A DNA stretch of 64,000 bases from an uncultured Prevotella sp. (GTDB lineage: Bacteria > Bacteroidota > Bacteroidia > Bacteroidales > Bacteroidaceae): assembly GCA_900550035.1 (NCBI GenBank), contig URQS01000007.1:1-64000 (forward strand), read 5' to 3'. Positions 30,934 through 41,500 of the stretch are shown here, in pieces (position 1 is the first letter of the stretch; every line of letters begins with the position of its first letter). The position numbers and the translations under genes are program-made. The notes under the pieces were generated by a model. The model ran no database searches. It was given only the letters and a program-made list of their open reading frames with translations, and had not been told where the DNA came from.

Positions 30934-33016
30934 TTTGATAGCGGCTCTGCAGATTGTCGATGCTGCGGCTTGCGTGTCCGAAGGACCTACGCACAACCGT
31001 TATATGTTCTCAGTCTATCGTCACAACGCACTCACCGACGGCCCCGCATTTCTATATGACATCGACCGTTATTGGCAGACGTACACAGGCAATGACGGTC
31101 CGAGTGGTGTGGGGTTTTACAAATGGAACCGTGACGAGATTATGTCCACCGCCCGAAAGAAGAACGACACGGCTATGATAGCTTATCTCACGCTGTTCAA
31201 CCGATACTTCAAGACGTGCGAGGCGTATACTGAGGATGCCTGGAACTATCCCACAAAGCAGGAGATGGCGCAACGGCAGAAGTCCTTTCAGAATGTGCTT
31301 GCTGCCACTAAGGCTTATCGTGGCACGGCGCTCCGACCGCAGTATGTGCTGCTGCAGATGCGTGCCAATATGATGTTGGGCTACAACAATGCCAATATTG
31401 CATTATGGAACTCTACGGCTTCGCGCCTTGCCGAGAGTCCGTGGCGCAATGCCATGCGCAACATCTATGCACGGGCTTTGCTCAAGAACGGACAGCGCAC
31501 ACGTGCCTGCAACATTTATGCCGAGCAGGGTGACGTGCAGTCAATCAAGAACGTGATGCGCAACTTCCGCAATCTGGCTGGAATAAAAACGATATTCGCA
31601 CAAAATCCTAACGCTCCGACGCTGCATTTCCTTGTACAGGACTTTGTCAACAATGTGCAGGAAACGCTCGACCAGAAGGCGGCAGGATTTGATGATGCCG
31701 AATGGTTTAAGACTATTGATGCCAAACAGGTGTATCGCAAGGAGGCTATGGCGTTCGTGCAGTTTGCCGTCGTTGCCGCTGCCAATGCCAATGTGAAGTC
31801 GCCCAGCCTGTGGCTGGCTGCTGCAAGTATGGTCGACTATCTGATAGGCAACAGCCAACGTGCCATTGCCGAAGCCGACAAGGCGGTTGAGGCTGACGGA
31901 ACGGAGCGCATGCGCGACAATGCACGTGCCATACGTCTGCTCGTGTCTACCCGTGCAAACAAGCCGACTGCCGAATATACCGACTATCTGCTTGCCGAAT
32001 TCCATTGGCTCGATGCTAAAATAAAGGAAGAGGGTGGCACCGAAAGCGGTTATGACAATCACTATGCCGACGTAAAGGATCGTGTGGTGCATCATGGATT
32101 GGAACCGCTATTCCGCAAGGTGGGCATGGACAACACGGCTCTGGCGCTGTGTGCCATGATGAATGCTGAAGGCAACTATAATAATAATGTGTCGTATGGT
32201 CCGTGGGACGAGTATTTCAGTAAGATGGACAGTCTTAAAGCCGACCGCCTTGCCGACTACTATCAGTATCTGTCAACGCCCCATGCCAACGCTTTCGAGA
32301 CCTACTGCACGCAGAACACCTATCACGATGCCGACTACTTCAACGACCTCATCGGCACAAAACTAATTGCTGAAGGGCGCTTTGCCGATGCCATTCCTTA
32401 TCTGAAGAAGGTCGGTATGTCGCTGCTTTCCACCCAGATGATTAGCATTTACAGTTCGCAACGCCACTATGACACGCCCCGTTGGTTTGGCAAGCAGAGG
32501 GTGGAGGAGGCTTATGAGCCGGTAAAGGTGACCCGCAACGCAAAGCTCGACTTCTGTATGGACATGACCGACCGCCTAAGCCGATACAATCTTGCACGTG
32601 AAGGCAGCGACCGGCAGCAGATGGCTTACGACCTTGCCGTGCGCTATTATCAGGCTTCGTGCTATGGCGACTGCTGGTATCTGAGGCATTACTATCACAG
32701 CGTGATGGATTCGGCACGTTCGTGGGAGAAGGATTTTGCTGCCGAGACGGTGAAGTATCTGAATGTTGCCAAGCAGTCGGACGATGTTCGGTTGCGCTAT
32801 CGTTCTCTGTATGCTCTGGCTTTCATGCCGGTAGAGCCGTGGGCAACTGTCGAATACGATACCAGCAACGGCTATAAGGAGGTGCTGGTGGTGCATCCTA
32901 AATCGGCACAATATATGGCTTTGAGCGATCTTGACATGTTTGTCAAGGCCTATCCCAACGCTATTGACGACTACACACGGCGTTGTGATGTGCTGCATGA
33001 GTTCCGAAAGAAATAA
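30911..33016 (+). CDS. Hypothetical exported protein with helical repeats
   Basis: This 701-residue protein has a hydrophobic export signal (MKRFLICSLIAALQIVDAA). Helical repeats through most of its length (for example AIAEADKAVEADGTERMRD and ARALLKNGQRTRACNIYAEQ) resemble TPR or Sel1-like solenoids. No catalytic motif is seen. Its start lies inside the preceding lipoprotein gene, which implies coupled translation. It probably forms an envelope complex with that lipoprotein. A strong terminator follows. No named family is recognised. Confidence 0.7.
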   Translation: MKRFLICSLIAALQIVDAAACVSEGPTHNRYMFSVYRHNALTDGPAFLYDIDRYWQTYTGNDGPSGVGFYKWNRDEIMSTARKKNDTAMIAYLTLFNRYFKTCEAYTEDAWNYPTKQEMAQRQKSFQNVLAATKAYRGTALRPQYVLLQMRANMMLGYNNANIALWNSTASRLAESPWRNAMRNIYARALLKNGQRTRACNIYAEQGDVQSIKNVMRNFRNLAGIKTIFAQNPNAPTLHFLVQDFVNNVQETLDQKAAGFDDAEWFKTIDAKQVYRKEAMAFVQFAVVAAANANVKSPSLWLAAASMVDYLIGNSQRAIAEADKAVEADGTERMRDNARAIRLLVSTRANKPTAEYTDYLLAEFHWLDAKIKEEGGTESGYDNHYADVKDRVVHHGLEPLFRKVGMDNTALALCAMMNAEGNYNNNVSYGPWDEYFSKMDSLKADRLADYYQYLSTPHANAFETYCTQNTYHDADYFNDLIGTKLIAEGRFADAIPYLKKVGMSLLSTQMISIYSSQRHYDTPRWFGKQRVEEAYEPVKVTRNAKLDFCMDMTDRLSRYNLAREGSDRQQMAYDLAVRYYQASCYGDCWYLRHYYHSVMDSARSWEKDFAAETVKYLNVAKQSDDVRLRYRSLYALAFMPVEPWATVEYDTSNGYKEVLVVHPKSAQYMALSDLDMFVKAYPNAIDDYTRRCDVLHEFRKK

Positions 33017-33017
33017 A

Positions 33018-33068
33018 AAATAGTAGGAAGCTATGGCATCCCCACCATAGCCTCCTACTATTTTTTTT
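33018..33068. terminator. Bidirectional terminator
   Basis: AATAGTAGGAAGCTATGG pairs with CCATAGCCTCCTACTATT with one mismatch, with A and T runs outside. It serves the hypothetical pair (plus) and folB (minus). Confidence 0.88.
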
Positions 33069-33079
33069 ATTAACCGTTT

Positions 33080-33463
33080 CTATTCTGCTCTCTTCACGAG
33101 TATTTCAACACCTGCTCCATTGCAGTCGGCACCCATTGGCGGATTGCATTTGGTGATGCGCAGCATTACTGAGGAGATGTCGGCATAGCTATCCATTAGT
33201 CTGTCGGCTATGCGACCTGCCACGTGCTCGATGAGCTTTGAGGGAATGTTCATCTCCTCCTTTATGATGTTGTAAACTTCGGCGTAGTTGAGCGTGTCGG
33301 CTACGTCGTCGGTTTGCATTGCGCGCGAAATGTCATATCCTGCGCGTACATTTATTATATAGTCGTTGCCCGTGAGCTGCTCCTGTGGCAGCACTCCGTG
33401 ACGTGCGTGCAGGCGTATTCCGTCGATGTGAACGTACGATTCTGTTAGCGTTTTCATATACAA
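33080..33463 (-). CDS. folB: Dihydroneopterin aldolase
   Basis: FolB converts 7,8-dihydroneopterin to 6-hydroxymethyl-dihydropterin in folate synthesis. The family pattern is clear: DGIRLHARHGVLPQEQ with the substrate-binding Glu, DTLNYAEVYNIIKEEM, LIEHVAGRIADRL, and the C-terminal VMLRITKCNPPMGADCNGAG with the active-site Lys. The 127-residue length is normal. It stands alone between the terminator and a repeat-filled gap upstream. Confidence 0.93.
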   Translation of the reverse strand: MYMKTLTESYVHIDGIRLHARHGVLPQEQLTGNDYIINVRAGYDISRAMQTDDVADTLNYAEVYNIIKEEMNIPSKLIEHVAGRIADRLMDSYADISSVMLRITKCNPPMGADCNGAGVEILVKRAE

Positions 33464-33477
33464 AATAAATAGTTGGG

Positions 33478-33577
33478 AATTGAAAGTTGAGAATTGAGAG
33501 TTATGATTACCTTATAATAAATATTTATAATCAAAACATATCATAACTCTTAACTCTCAATTCTCAATTCTCAACTT
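33478..33577. repeat. Inverted repeat of GAGAATTGAGAGTT words
   Basis: Left words (GTTGAGAATTGAGAGTTATGA) and right words (TCATAACTC, CTCTCAATTCTCAA) are complementary. They flank an AT-rich centre and fill the gap between nrdJ and folB. It is similar in style to the island repeat blocks but without a GC hairpin. Confidence 0.65.
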
Positions 33578-33579
33578 GA

Positions 33580-36153
33580 TTATCCGCAGCGCGAGGCTCC
33601 GCAGTTCTTGCAGATAAGGCATCCCTCCTGATAAACAAGAGTCTCTTGTCCGCAGACAGGGCATACCTGACCTTTGGCTGCAGTGCCGTCTACAATGTAT
33701 TTCTTCAAGGCACGCTCCACACCGTTCTTCCATGTGTTGATGCTCTGGTCGTTGAGTTGCAGCGAACTTACGAGCTTTATCACGTGGTCGATAGGCATGC
33801 GATAGCGCAGCACGCCCGAGATGAGTTTGGCGTAGTTCCAATATTCAGGGTTGAACTTCTCAGAGAGTCCCTCGACGGTAGTCTTGTATCCGCGCTTGTT
33901 TTCAAACTGGAAGTCGTAACGCTTGGTTCCGTCTGCGTTGACCTGCTTGATGATGCGACCTTTGGTGACTGTCTTGGGCAAAGCTATGCCCTCCTCGTCA
34001 TCCTGCAGACCGGTGAATATCTCGTAAGGATAGCCGTTGAGCAGTCCGACGAAAGCCACCCACTTCTCGCGGTTGTTCTGGAAGCGCACCACATCGCAAT
34101 CCAATTCCTTCGGACGTGTCTCCGTAACGGCGAGCACGTTGGCAAGAGCTGTAACCTTATCGTTGGCAGACTGTGTAGAAGCCTTCTTTTTCTTGTCCTT
34201 CTTGCTTACGGCAATCATCACACCCGAGCGCGATCCGTCGCGATAGATGGTGCATCCCTTGCATCCCGAGCGCCATGCCTCTACGTACAGACGGTTGACC
34301 AAAGCTTCGTCAACGTTGTTGGGCAGGTTGACAGTCACGCTGATAGAGTGGTCCACCCATTTCTGTATGGCTCCCTGCATGCGCACCTTCATCAGCCAGT
34401 CGACATCGTTGGCTGTGGCTTTATAATAAGGTGAGCGTGCCACGAGCTCGTCAATCTCTTCCTGGGTGTAGCGCTTCTCGGTGTCGATACCGTTGACGTG
34501 CATCCATTCGAGGAACTTCTTGTGGTAGACAATGTATTCCTCAAACGAGTCGCCCACTTCGTCAACGAAATCAACATGTACGTCGGCATCGTTGGGATTT
34601 ACCTTGCGACGACGCTTGTATACGGGCATGAATACCGGTTCGATGCCGCTTGTGGTCTGTGTCATGAGCGATGTTGTGCCCGTAGGAGCTATGGTGAGAC
34701 ACGCAATGTTGCGACGTCCGTAAGTCATTATGTCGCTGTAGAGCTGAGGGTCGGCATCCTTTATGCGCAGCAGGAAGGGATTGTTCTTCTCGCGTTCGGC
34801 GTCGAATATGGCGAAAGCTCCGCGCTCTTTAGCCATCTGTACAGACGATGCGTAGGCTGTCAGAGCCAGTGTGCGGTGTACGTCGACGCTGAATGCTGTA
34901 GCCTCTTCGGTGCCGTAGCGCAGTCCCATGGCTGCAAGCATGTCGCCTTCGGCCGTTATGCCCACACCGGTGCGACGTCCCTTCGAACTCTTGTCCTTTA
35001 TCTTCTCCCACAAATGATACTCGGCATGCTTGATGTCGTCGCACTGCGGGTCGTGGCTAACCTTGTCCATGATGAGGTCGATCTTCTCAAGTTCAAGGTC
35101 GACAATGTCGTCCATGATGCGCTGTGCCTTGGCTACATGCTCCTTGAAGAGGTCGAAGTCGAAGCTTGCCTCGGGTGTGAACGGATTCTTTATGTATGCG
35201 TAGAGGTTGATGGCAAGCAGTCGGCACGAGTCGTACGGGCAGAGAGGTATCTCGCCACAGGGATTGGTGCTGACGGTTTGGAATCCGAGGTCGGCATAGC
35301 AGTCGGGAATACTTTCGCGCAGAATGGTGTCCCAGAACAGTACACCCGGCTCGGCACTCTTCCAAGCATTGTGTACAATCTTCTCCCAAAGTTGCTTGGC
35401 AGAGATGTCCTTCTTCACGATAGGATTGTCTGAATCTATCGGGAACTGCTGTGTGTAGGGCTTGTCGTCAACAGCTGCTTGCATGAACTGGTCGTCAATC
35501 TTAACGCTCACGTTGGCACCGGTAACCTTTCCCTCGGTCATCTTGGCATCGATGAACGCCTCACTGTCGGGATGCTTGATGCTGACAGACAACATCAGCG
35601 CACCACGACGGCCGTCCTGTGCCACTTCGCGTGTAGAGTTGCTGTAGCGTTCCATGAACGGCACGAGTCCGGTAGAGGTAAGAGCCGAATTGGCTACGGG
35701 CGAACCCTTCGGGCGGATCTGCGAGAGGTCGTGGCCAACACCGCCACGGCGCTTCATCAGTTGCACCTGCTCCTCGTCGAGACGCATAATGGCTCCGTAT
35801 GAGTCGCCGTCGCCTTCGATGCCGATAACGAAGCAGTTGCTGAGCGAAGCAATCTGGTGGTCGTTGCCGATGCCAGTCATTGGGCTGCCAGCAGGAATGA
35901 TGTAGCGGAAGTGGTCGAGCAGGTCGAACACTTCACGTTCGGTCATAGGATTTGGATATTTGTTTTCGATGCGTGCTATTTCGCGTGCCAGACGCCAGTG
36001 CATGTCTTCGGGCGACTGCTCGTAGATGTTGCCGAAGCTGTCCTTCATGGCATACTTGCTCACCCATACGCGCGCAGCCAGCTCGTCGCCGGCAAAGTAT
36101 TCGAGTGAAGCCTTGTAGGCTTCGTCGTAAGTGTATGTCTTCTTATTGTCCAT
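33580..36153 (-). CDS. nrdJ: Adenosylcobalamin-dependent ribonucleotide reductase (class II)
   Basis: This enzyme reduces ribonucleotides to deoxyribonucleotides using a cobalamin radical, in oxic or anoxic conditions. Features are SNCFVIG with Cys107, GGVGHDLSQIRPKGS, the STNPCGEIPL motif with Cys299, a late APTGTTSLMTQTTSGIEP segment, and a C-terminal zinc ribbon (CPVCGQ, CKNCGASRC). There is no partner small subunit, as expected for class II. The 857-residue length fits. It follows queF by 25 bases on the same strand. No cobalamin riboswitch can be placed in that gap. Confidence 0.93.
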   Translation of the reverse strand: MDNKKTYTYDEAYKASLEYFAGDELAARVWVSKYAMKDSFGNIYEQSPEDMHWRLAREIARIENKYPNPMTEREVFDLLDHFRYIIPAGSPMTGIGNDHQIASLSNCFVIGIEGDGDSYGAIMRLDEEQVQLMKRRGGVGHDLSQIRPKGSPVANSALTSTGLVPFMERYSNSTREVAQDGRRGALMLSVSIKHPDSEAFIDAKMTEGKVTGANVSVKIDDQFMQAAVDDKPYTQQFPIDSDNPIVKKDISAKQLWEKIVHNAWKSAEPGVLFWDTILRESIPDCYADLGFQTVSTNPCGEIPLCPYDSCRLLAINLYAYIKNPFTPEASFDFDLFKEHVAKAQRIMDDIVDLELEKIDLIMDKVSHDPQCDDIKHAEYHLWEKIKDKSSKGRRTGVGITAEGDMLAAMGLRYGTEEATAFSVDVHRTLALTAYASSVQMAKERGAFAIFDAEREKNNPFLLRIKDADPQLYSDIMTYGRRNIACLTIAPTGTTSLMTQTTSGIEPVFMPVYKRRRKVNPNDADVHVDFVDEVGDSFEEYIVYHKKFLEWMHVNGIDTEKRYTQEEIDELVARSPYYKATANDVDWLMKVRMQGAIQKWVDHSISVTVNLPNNVDEALVNRLYVEAWRSGCKGCTIYRDGSRSGVMIAVSKKDKKKKASTQSANDKVTALANVLAVTETRPKELDCDVVRFQNNREKWVAFVGLLNGYPYEIFTGLQDDEEGIALPKTVTKGRIIKQVNADGTKRYDFQFENKRGYKTTVEGLSEKFNPEYWNYAKLISGVLRYRMPIDHVIKLVSSLQLNDQSINTWKNGVERALKKYIVDGTAAKGQVCPVCGQETLVYQEGCLICKNCGASRCG

Positions 36154-36178
36154 TTGTGTGTTTTATGTCGTCGTTATC

Positions 36179-36652
36179 TTAAATGTCGTGTTTGGCAAAA
36201 CGCTCCTCTGCCAGCTTCTCCCATTTTGTTCCGGGTTTGCCATAGTTGGCGTACGGCCAGATGCTGATGCCTCCGCGCGGAGTGAAAATACCAGTCACTT
36301 CGATGTATTTCGGGTCCATCAGCTTTATGAGGTCTTTCATGATGATGTTGACACAGTCCTCATGGAAGTCGCCGTGGTTGCGGAAGCTGAACAGATAAAG
36401 CTTCAGACTCTTGCTCTCCACCATGCGCACGTCGGGCACATAGCTGATGCGTATCTCGGCAAAGTCGGGCTGTCCGGTAATGGGACATAATGATGTGAAT
36501 TCTGGGCAGTTGAATCTTACCCAATAGTCATTACCTTGATGCTTGTTGACGAACGATTCGAGAACTTCGGGTGCGTAATCGTCACGATATTTCGTTTTTG
36601 CTCCGAGAGCCTGCAAACCCTCGTCGCGTCGGTTTTCATTGTTTGCTGCCAT
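36179..36652 (-). CDS. queF: NADPH-dependent 7-cyano-7-deazaguanine reductase
   Basis: QueF reduces preQ0 to preQ1 in queuosine biosynthesis. The active-site Cys56 is in FTSLCPITGQPD, and ESKSLKLYLFSFRNHG (79-94) is the QueF signature that binds NADPH. The 157-residue length marks the unimodular type. The gene precedes nrdJ, an unusual pairing with no obvious functional link. The leader is only about 20 bases after the predicted start point, so there is no room for a preQ1 riboswitch here. Confidence 0.94.
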   Translation of the reverse strand: MAANNENRRDEGLQALGAKTKYRDDYAPEVLESFVNKHQGNDYWVRFNCPEFTSLCPITGQPDFAEIRISYVPDVRMVESKSLKLYLFSFRNHGDFHEDCVNIIMKDLIKLMDPKYIEVTGIFTPRGGISIWPYANYGKPGTKWEKLAEERFAKHDI

Positions 36653-36677
36653 TTTTTATAATTGATTTTGTTTGGTG

Positions 36678-36709
36678 CAAAGTTACAGAATTTTATGGAT
36701 ATTGACGAA
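36678..36709 (-). promoter_or_regulatory. queF-nrdJ promoter
   Basis: TTCG (36706-36709, a variant of TTTG), 20 bases, then TAACTTTG (36678-36685) on the minus strand. Confidence 0.65.
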
Positions 36710-36751
36710 TTTCTTGTATATACGTTAAGTTAATAATATACTTCGTGATAA

Positions 36752-36794
36752 CGAAAAAAAAGGAGACAACCGCTTTGCTGTCGGTTGTCTCCTT
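36752..36794 (-). terminator. Terminator of the susCD operon
   Basis: AAGGAGACAACCG pairs with CGGTTGTCTCCTT. On the minus strand a run of eight T follows. Confidence 0.88.
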
Positions 36795-36830
36795 ATGTAA
36801 GTTGTTATGTATCAATTGTGTATACAATGA

Positions 36831-38564
36831 TTACTGCATGATTACGCCACTGTCGTCAGTTGGATTCTGGGTAAGGGTGCCCGGATAAGCGTTGATAGCG
36901 TTCTGCGGAATGTAGTATGTAACGCGGAAGTCGGAAGCCTTAACCACCTCATGCTGGTTGTGAGGACCTGGGTAATCGCGAGTCAAGGCATGGCCGTTGC
37001 GGAACACGTCGTAGCTGCGCTCTGCCTGATAAGCCAATTCAAGCTGGCGCTCCTTGTCGATAAGTGTGAATGCGTTGTTGGCGTTGAGAGTTCCAGTAGG
37101 ATACTCGCCGCCCACGATGGCACGTCCGCGAATCTTGTTGAGGTCCTTCTCGGCTTCAGAGTAGTTGCCAAGCTTGGCAAGAGCCTCTGCACGGTTGAGG
37201 TAGATTTCGCCCAGACGGCTGATTACCGGTGAGTGGAGCTGAGAGTCTTCGCCCTCGCGTGAGCACTTCACGATGTAGAACTGCGGATACTCGCGGTTTA
37301 CAGTGATGTAGTTGTCGAGCATACCCTGATAGGTCTTGCCACCATAGTTAATGGTGTAGTACTGTGCTGTAGCGTCAACCACGGTAAGGTCGTATGATTT
37401 GCCTTCTTGGTCAACACAAGTAATCTTGTTGCCAGTGTGCTTTGTGTCAAACTGAGCATAGTGCTTGTTGTTGTCGCTTCCTACATATATGAAACGGAAC
37501 ACCTCTTTGTTTTCCTCAGAGTAAGTAGGCTCGATGAAGTTGGCACGTGCGTCTACAATCTTCTTAGATGCAGGACGCCAGTCGTTACGTCCAGTCTCAT
37601 TGAGCAGGTCGATATACTTCTGGCTGGCGTACATCTCGCCCCAGCCCATTCCGCCGATGTTAGAGTACATACCGCCGATGCCATAGTAGTGGTCCCATCC
37701 AGAGAACTCTGAAGCTACACGCTTAACCACGAAGATTGATTCCTTGTTGTCCTCAGGACGCAGAGTGTTATAAATCATGAAATCCTCACGTGGAAGCAAT
37801 TCATAGTCAGAGTTGCCTATAACCTTATCAGAATATTCCTTAGCAAGCTGAGCATACTCACGGTTAGGATTCTCGTATGTACCGCTCATATAGAGGTAAA
37901 CGCGTGAGAGCATAGCCTGTGCAGCTGCCTTAGAGGCGTAAGCCGGACCACGGTTTACAGAGAGCAGCTGCTCTGCCTTCTTAAGGTCGTCAATAGCCTG
38001 CTTGTAAGTGTTCTCTACAGTAGCACGGTCGCTGAGCTGAAGGTCGAGAATGTTGTCTGGTGTACCGTTTACGAGAGGCACACCGAGGTTCTTGGTAGGA
38101 GCCTGGTAGTATGGACGACCATAAGCGCGGCAGAGGTAGAAGTACATCATACCACGTACGTAGTAGCACTCGCCGAGAGCATTGTCTACTTCAGCGCCTT
38201 GACCTTCAGACACCATCTGAATGACGTTTGAAGCCTGTGCAATGGCCTTGTAGCCAGAGTCCCAGAAGCTCTGCAGACGATAGTTGTTAGGTGTGCGCGA
38301 GTAGCTGATGAATTCGAAGAAGGCGTCGGTTGACGAGCCACGAATCACCATGTTGTCGCCAGCGTATTCACCGCAACGGTGCATCGGGTCTGACCACGAC
38401 TTGAGCTGTGCGTAGATACCGTTGAGCAATGCGTCGAGATTGCCTGCGGGGTCGTTCTTTATCTGTTCGTCCGCCATGTTGTATGTCGGAAAACGCTCTA
38501 TGTCGCACGAACCGAATAATGTCGCACCGAGCATGAGAGCCAATATACTTTTTTTCATTTTCAT
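36831..38564 (-). CDS. SusD/RagB family nutrient-binding lipoprotein
   Basis: This is the cell-surface lipoprotein that caps a SusC-type transporter and captures a glycan or peptide. The lipobox is LFGSC with Cys20. TPR-like helices dominate the N-terminal half (YVRGMMYFYLCRAYGRPYY and ASKAAAQAMLSRVYLYM are diagnostic). The C-terminal ERSYDVFRNG-type segment is also typical. Length is 577 residues. It follows the SusC gene by 13 bases. No glycoside hydrolase, regulator or sigma factor gene adjoins it, so the substrate cannot be inferred. Confidence 0.93.
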   Translation of the reverse strand: MKMKKSILALMLGATLFGSCDIERFPTYNMADEQIKNDPAGNLDALLNGIYAQLKSWSDPMHRCGEYAGDNMVIRGSSTDAFFEFISYSRTPNNYRLQSFWDSGYKAIAQASNVIQMVSEGQGAEVDNALGECYYVRGMMYFYLCRAYGRPYYQAPTKNLGVPLVNGTPDNILDLQLSDRATVENTYKQAIDDLKKAEQLLSVNRGPAYASKAAAQAMLSRVYLYMSGTYENPNREYAQLAKEYSDKVIGNSDYELLPREDFMIYNTLRPEDNKESIFVVKRVASEFSGWDHYYGIGGMYSNIGGMGWGEMYASQKYIDLLNETGRNDWRPASKKIVDARANFIEPTYSEENKEVFRFIYVGSDNNKHYAQFDTKHTGNKITCVDQEGKSYDLTVVDATAQYYTINYGGKTYQGMLDNYITVNREYPQFYIVKCSREGEDSQLHSPVISRLGEIYLNRAEALAKLGNYSEAEKDLNKIRGRAIVGGEYPTGTLNANNAFTLIDKERQLELAYQAERSYDVFRNGHALTRDYPGPHNQHEVVKASDFRVTYYIPQNAINAYPGTLTQNPTDDSGVIMQ

Positions 38565-38577
38565 TGTAGTCTGGTTT

Positions 38578-41500
38578 TTAGAAAGTTAAGTTAACACCGA
38601 ACATAAACTTGCGTACGGCTGGGTATACCGATACACCGCCTGTGCTTGTAACGCTGAGCACGCCCTTGTCGTTGTTGCCGGCAGGAAGCTCAGGATCAAC
38701 ACCCGAGTAGTCGGTGATGCAGAAGAGGTTTTCGCCTGATACAGAGAGACGCAGTGTCTGGATGCCATACTTCTTGAGGTCGAAGTTGTAGCCCAGTGTC
38801 AGCGAGCGAAGCTTCAGATAGTCTGAGCTTTCGAGATAGCGTGAAGAGGCGAGGTTGCCTTTGTCCTGGTTGTTGTACATAGCGCGCGGATGGGTAGCAT
38901 TGTCGCCAGGCTTCTGCCAGCGTGACCAACCTTTCTGTAGTTTCATCTGGTTGCGGTCGCCTGCGTATGCACCGTCCGAGTCATACTCCTGACGGAAGTA
39001 GCTGTAGATCTGTCCACCGAGCGAGTAGCCGAAGTTGGCCTGAAGGTCAAAGTTCTTATAGAAGAGCGATGTGCTAAAGCTGCCGTATACATCGGGTGAC
39101 GACTTGCCACACTTGTAGTAAGAAGCCTTAGAGTAGTTGTCGGTAACAACCTTGTTGCCATTGGCGTCGTTTGTATACCACTGTGGTTTACCGTTCTCAG
39201 GATTAACGCCAGCCCATTCCTTCATGTAATATGTGTCTACAGGCTCGCCAATTTCAAGGATGCGCTGTGCTGTACCTGCAATGCTGGTACCGTCGCTGAC
39301 AATCACTGGCTTAACAACATAGTTGCCGTTGGCATCGCGCTGCTTGTAGAGGTCACGCAGTTCGTTGCTGTTGTGTGAGATGTTGGCTGTAACATTCCAA
39401 GTGAGGTCCTTTGTGCGGATGATGTCGCCACCGATGGTAAGCTCAACACCTGTGTTGCGCATCTTGCCGATGTTCTTCCAGATAGATGTCACACCTACAA
39501 GACCAGTTACAGGCACCTGATAGAGAATGTTGCTTGTGTTCTTAACGTAGAAGTCGAGAGTGGCTGTAAGGCGATTCTGGAAGAATGCAGCGTCTACGCC
39601 TACACCCGTTGTGAATGTCTTCTCCCATGTGAGGTCCTTGTTGCCAATCTGCGAGATGAGTGCGCCAGACATTTCGTTGTATGAAGCGCCTACAGAGTAG
39701 AGCGAATACGACGGATAGAGCGATGTGGGCACGTTACCTACCGAACCGAATGAGGCACGCAGTTTGAGCATGTCTACCCATTGAGCCTTAAACCAACTCT
39801 CATTGTTAATGTTCCATGCACCACTGAATGAGAAGAAGTTTCCGTAGCGGTTGTTCGAACCGAAGTTAGAGCGACCATCACGACGCAGTGAAACCTCACC
39901 GAAGTAGCGGTTGTCATAATTATAACGCCACTGTGTGAAGTACGACTGCTTAGCCCATGCCTGACGATAGCCGTTGGCCTTTTCGGGCTTTGATGTTGTT
40001 GTGAAGTCCTCAAAACCTGAAAGGAAACCAGTTGCGTAAACATCGGTAAACTTCATTTCCCAGTCGTTGAACTCGTAAGCCAACAGACCGTTTACGTTGT
40101 GCTTGCCCCATGACTTCTGGAAGCGCAGCAACTGGTTGGTATATCGACGTGTTGTGTTGTAGTTATATTCTGTGATACGTCCGTCAACACCTTCGCCACC
40201 TACCGACTTCGGGTCGGTATAGCCATGCGACTGGCTATTATAGTAGCTATAGTTGTTTACAGATGAGAATGTGAGCCATGGCATAATCTTAATGTCAAAG
40301 TCGAATCCACCTGCAAGGTCGTATGAACAGCTTGAGCCATAGTTGCCTTTCGAGAGGTCATATAGGTAGTTTGAACCCTTTGAGTTAACCCATCCCTCGT
40401 ACTGGTTGGGCACGGGGTTGCCGTCCTTGTCGAATGGATTATCCCAAGGCAACATAGAGTACATAGCGCCTACACTGTACTGACGGTCGGTATCTGTAGT
40501 ACGCGATCCGCTGAGGTTAGGCTTGATGGTAAGCCACTCGTAAGGTTTGTATACCACCTTGATACGTGTGCTGTAGCGGCTGAGGTCGTAGCCCTTCACA
40601 GCACCTTCTTCCTTGAAGTAGCCCATGGTGAACATCGACTGCATCTTCTCGTTACCGCCATTAAGGGTCACGTTATAGTCCTGGGTAGAACCTGTTTTCT
40701 TGGCAAGTTTGAACCAGTCGAAGTTAGAGTTGCGCAAGTCTTCGTTCCAGCGTGGGAAGTTCACAGCTTCTACATTCTGGAACGACTTATAATAGTCGTA
40801 GAACTCGGCACCGTCCATCATCTCCATATTGCCACGGCTGAGTGTGCTGGCACCAGCTTTGGCAGAAAGTGTGATAGTCATCTTCTCGTGACGAGCCTGC
40901 TTTGTGGTGACAACAACAACACCGTTGGCACCCTCCGAACCGTAGATAGCGGTAGAGGCAGCGTCCTTGAGTACTGTCATTGATTCGATATCGTCAGGGT
41001 TGAGGTCGCCGGCAGAGTTGCCCACGATTACACCGTCAACAACCCACAATGGAGCTGTTGCACCGTTGATAGAAGTCTGACCACGGATTACGATAGCACC
41101 CGTTGAACCAGGACGTCCTGAACCCGGTGCTACATATACGCCCGAAACCTTACCGTTGAGCATATTCTCAACTGTAGCAGAAGTAACGTCTTTCAGTTTG
41201 TCGGCCTTGATATTTGCCATAGCGCCGGTGAGGCTCTCCTTCTTCTGTGTGCCGTAGCCCACAACTACGATTTCTTCCAGCGACTCTGAGTCTTCATGGA
41301 TTTCAATCTTCATGCCGTTGCGAGCCTCAAACTCCTCGTTCTTGTAGCCTACATACGACACCTGTAGTTGAGCTCCTTCGGGAGCGTTCAGTTCGAAGTT
41401 GCCGTCAATGTCGGTGATTGTGGCGAGTTTTGTGCCCTTCACTTTGACGCTGGCACCGATGATTGGTTCACCGGTTTTGCTGTCGACAATGGTTCCTTTG

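Noticed and set aside
36653..36677. preQ1 or cobalamin riboswitch before queF-nrdJ
   Set aside because: The predicted leader is only about 20 bases, too short for either aptamer.
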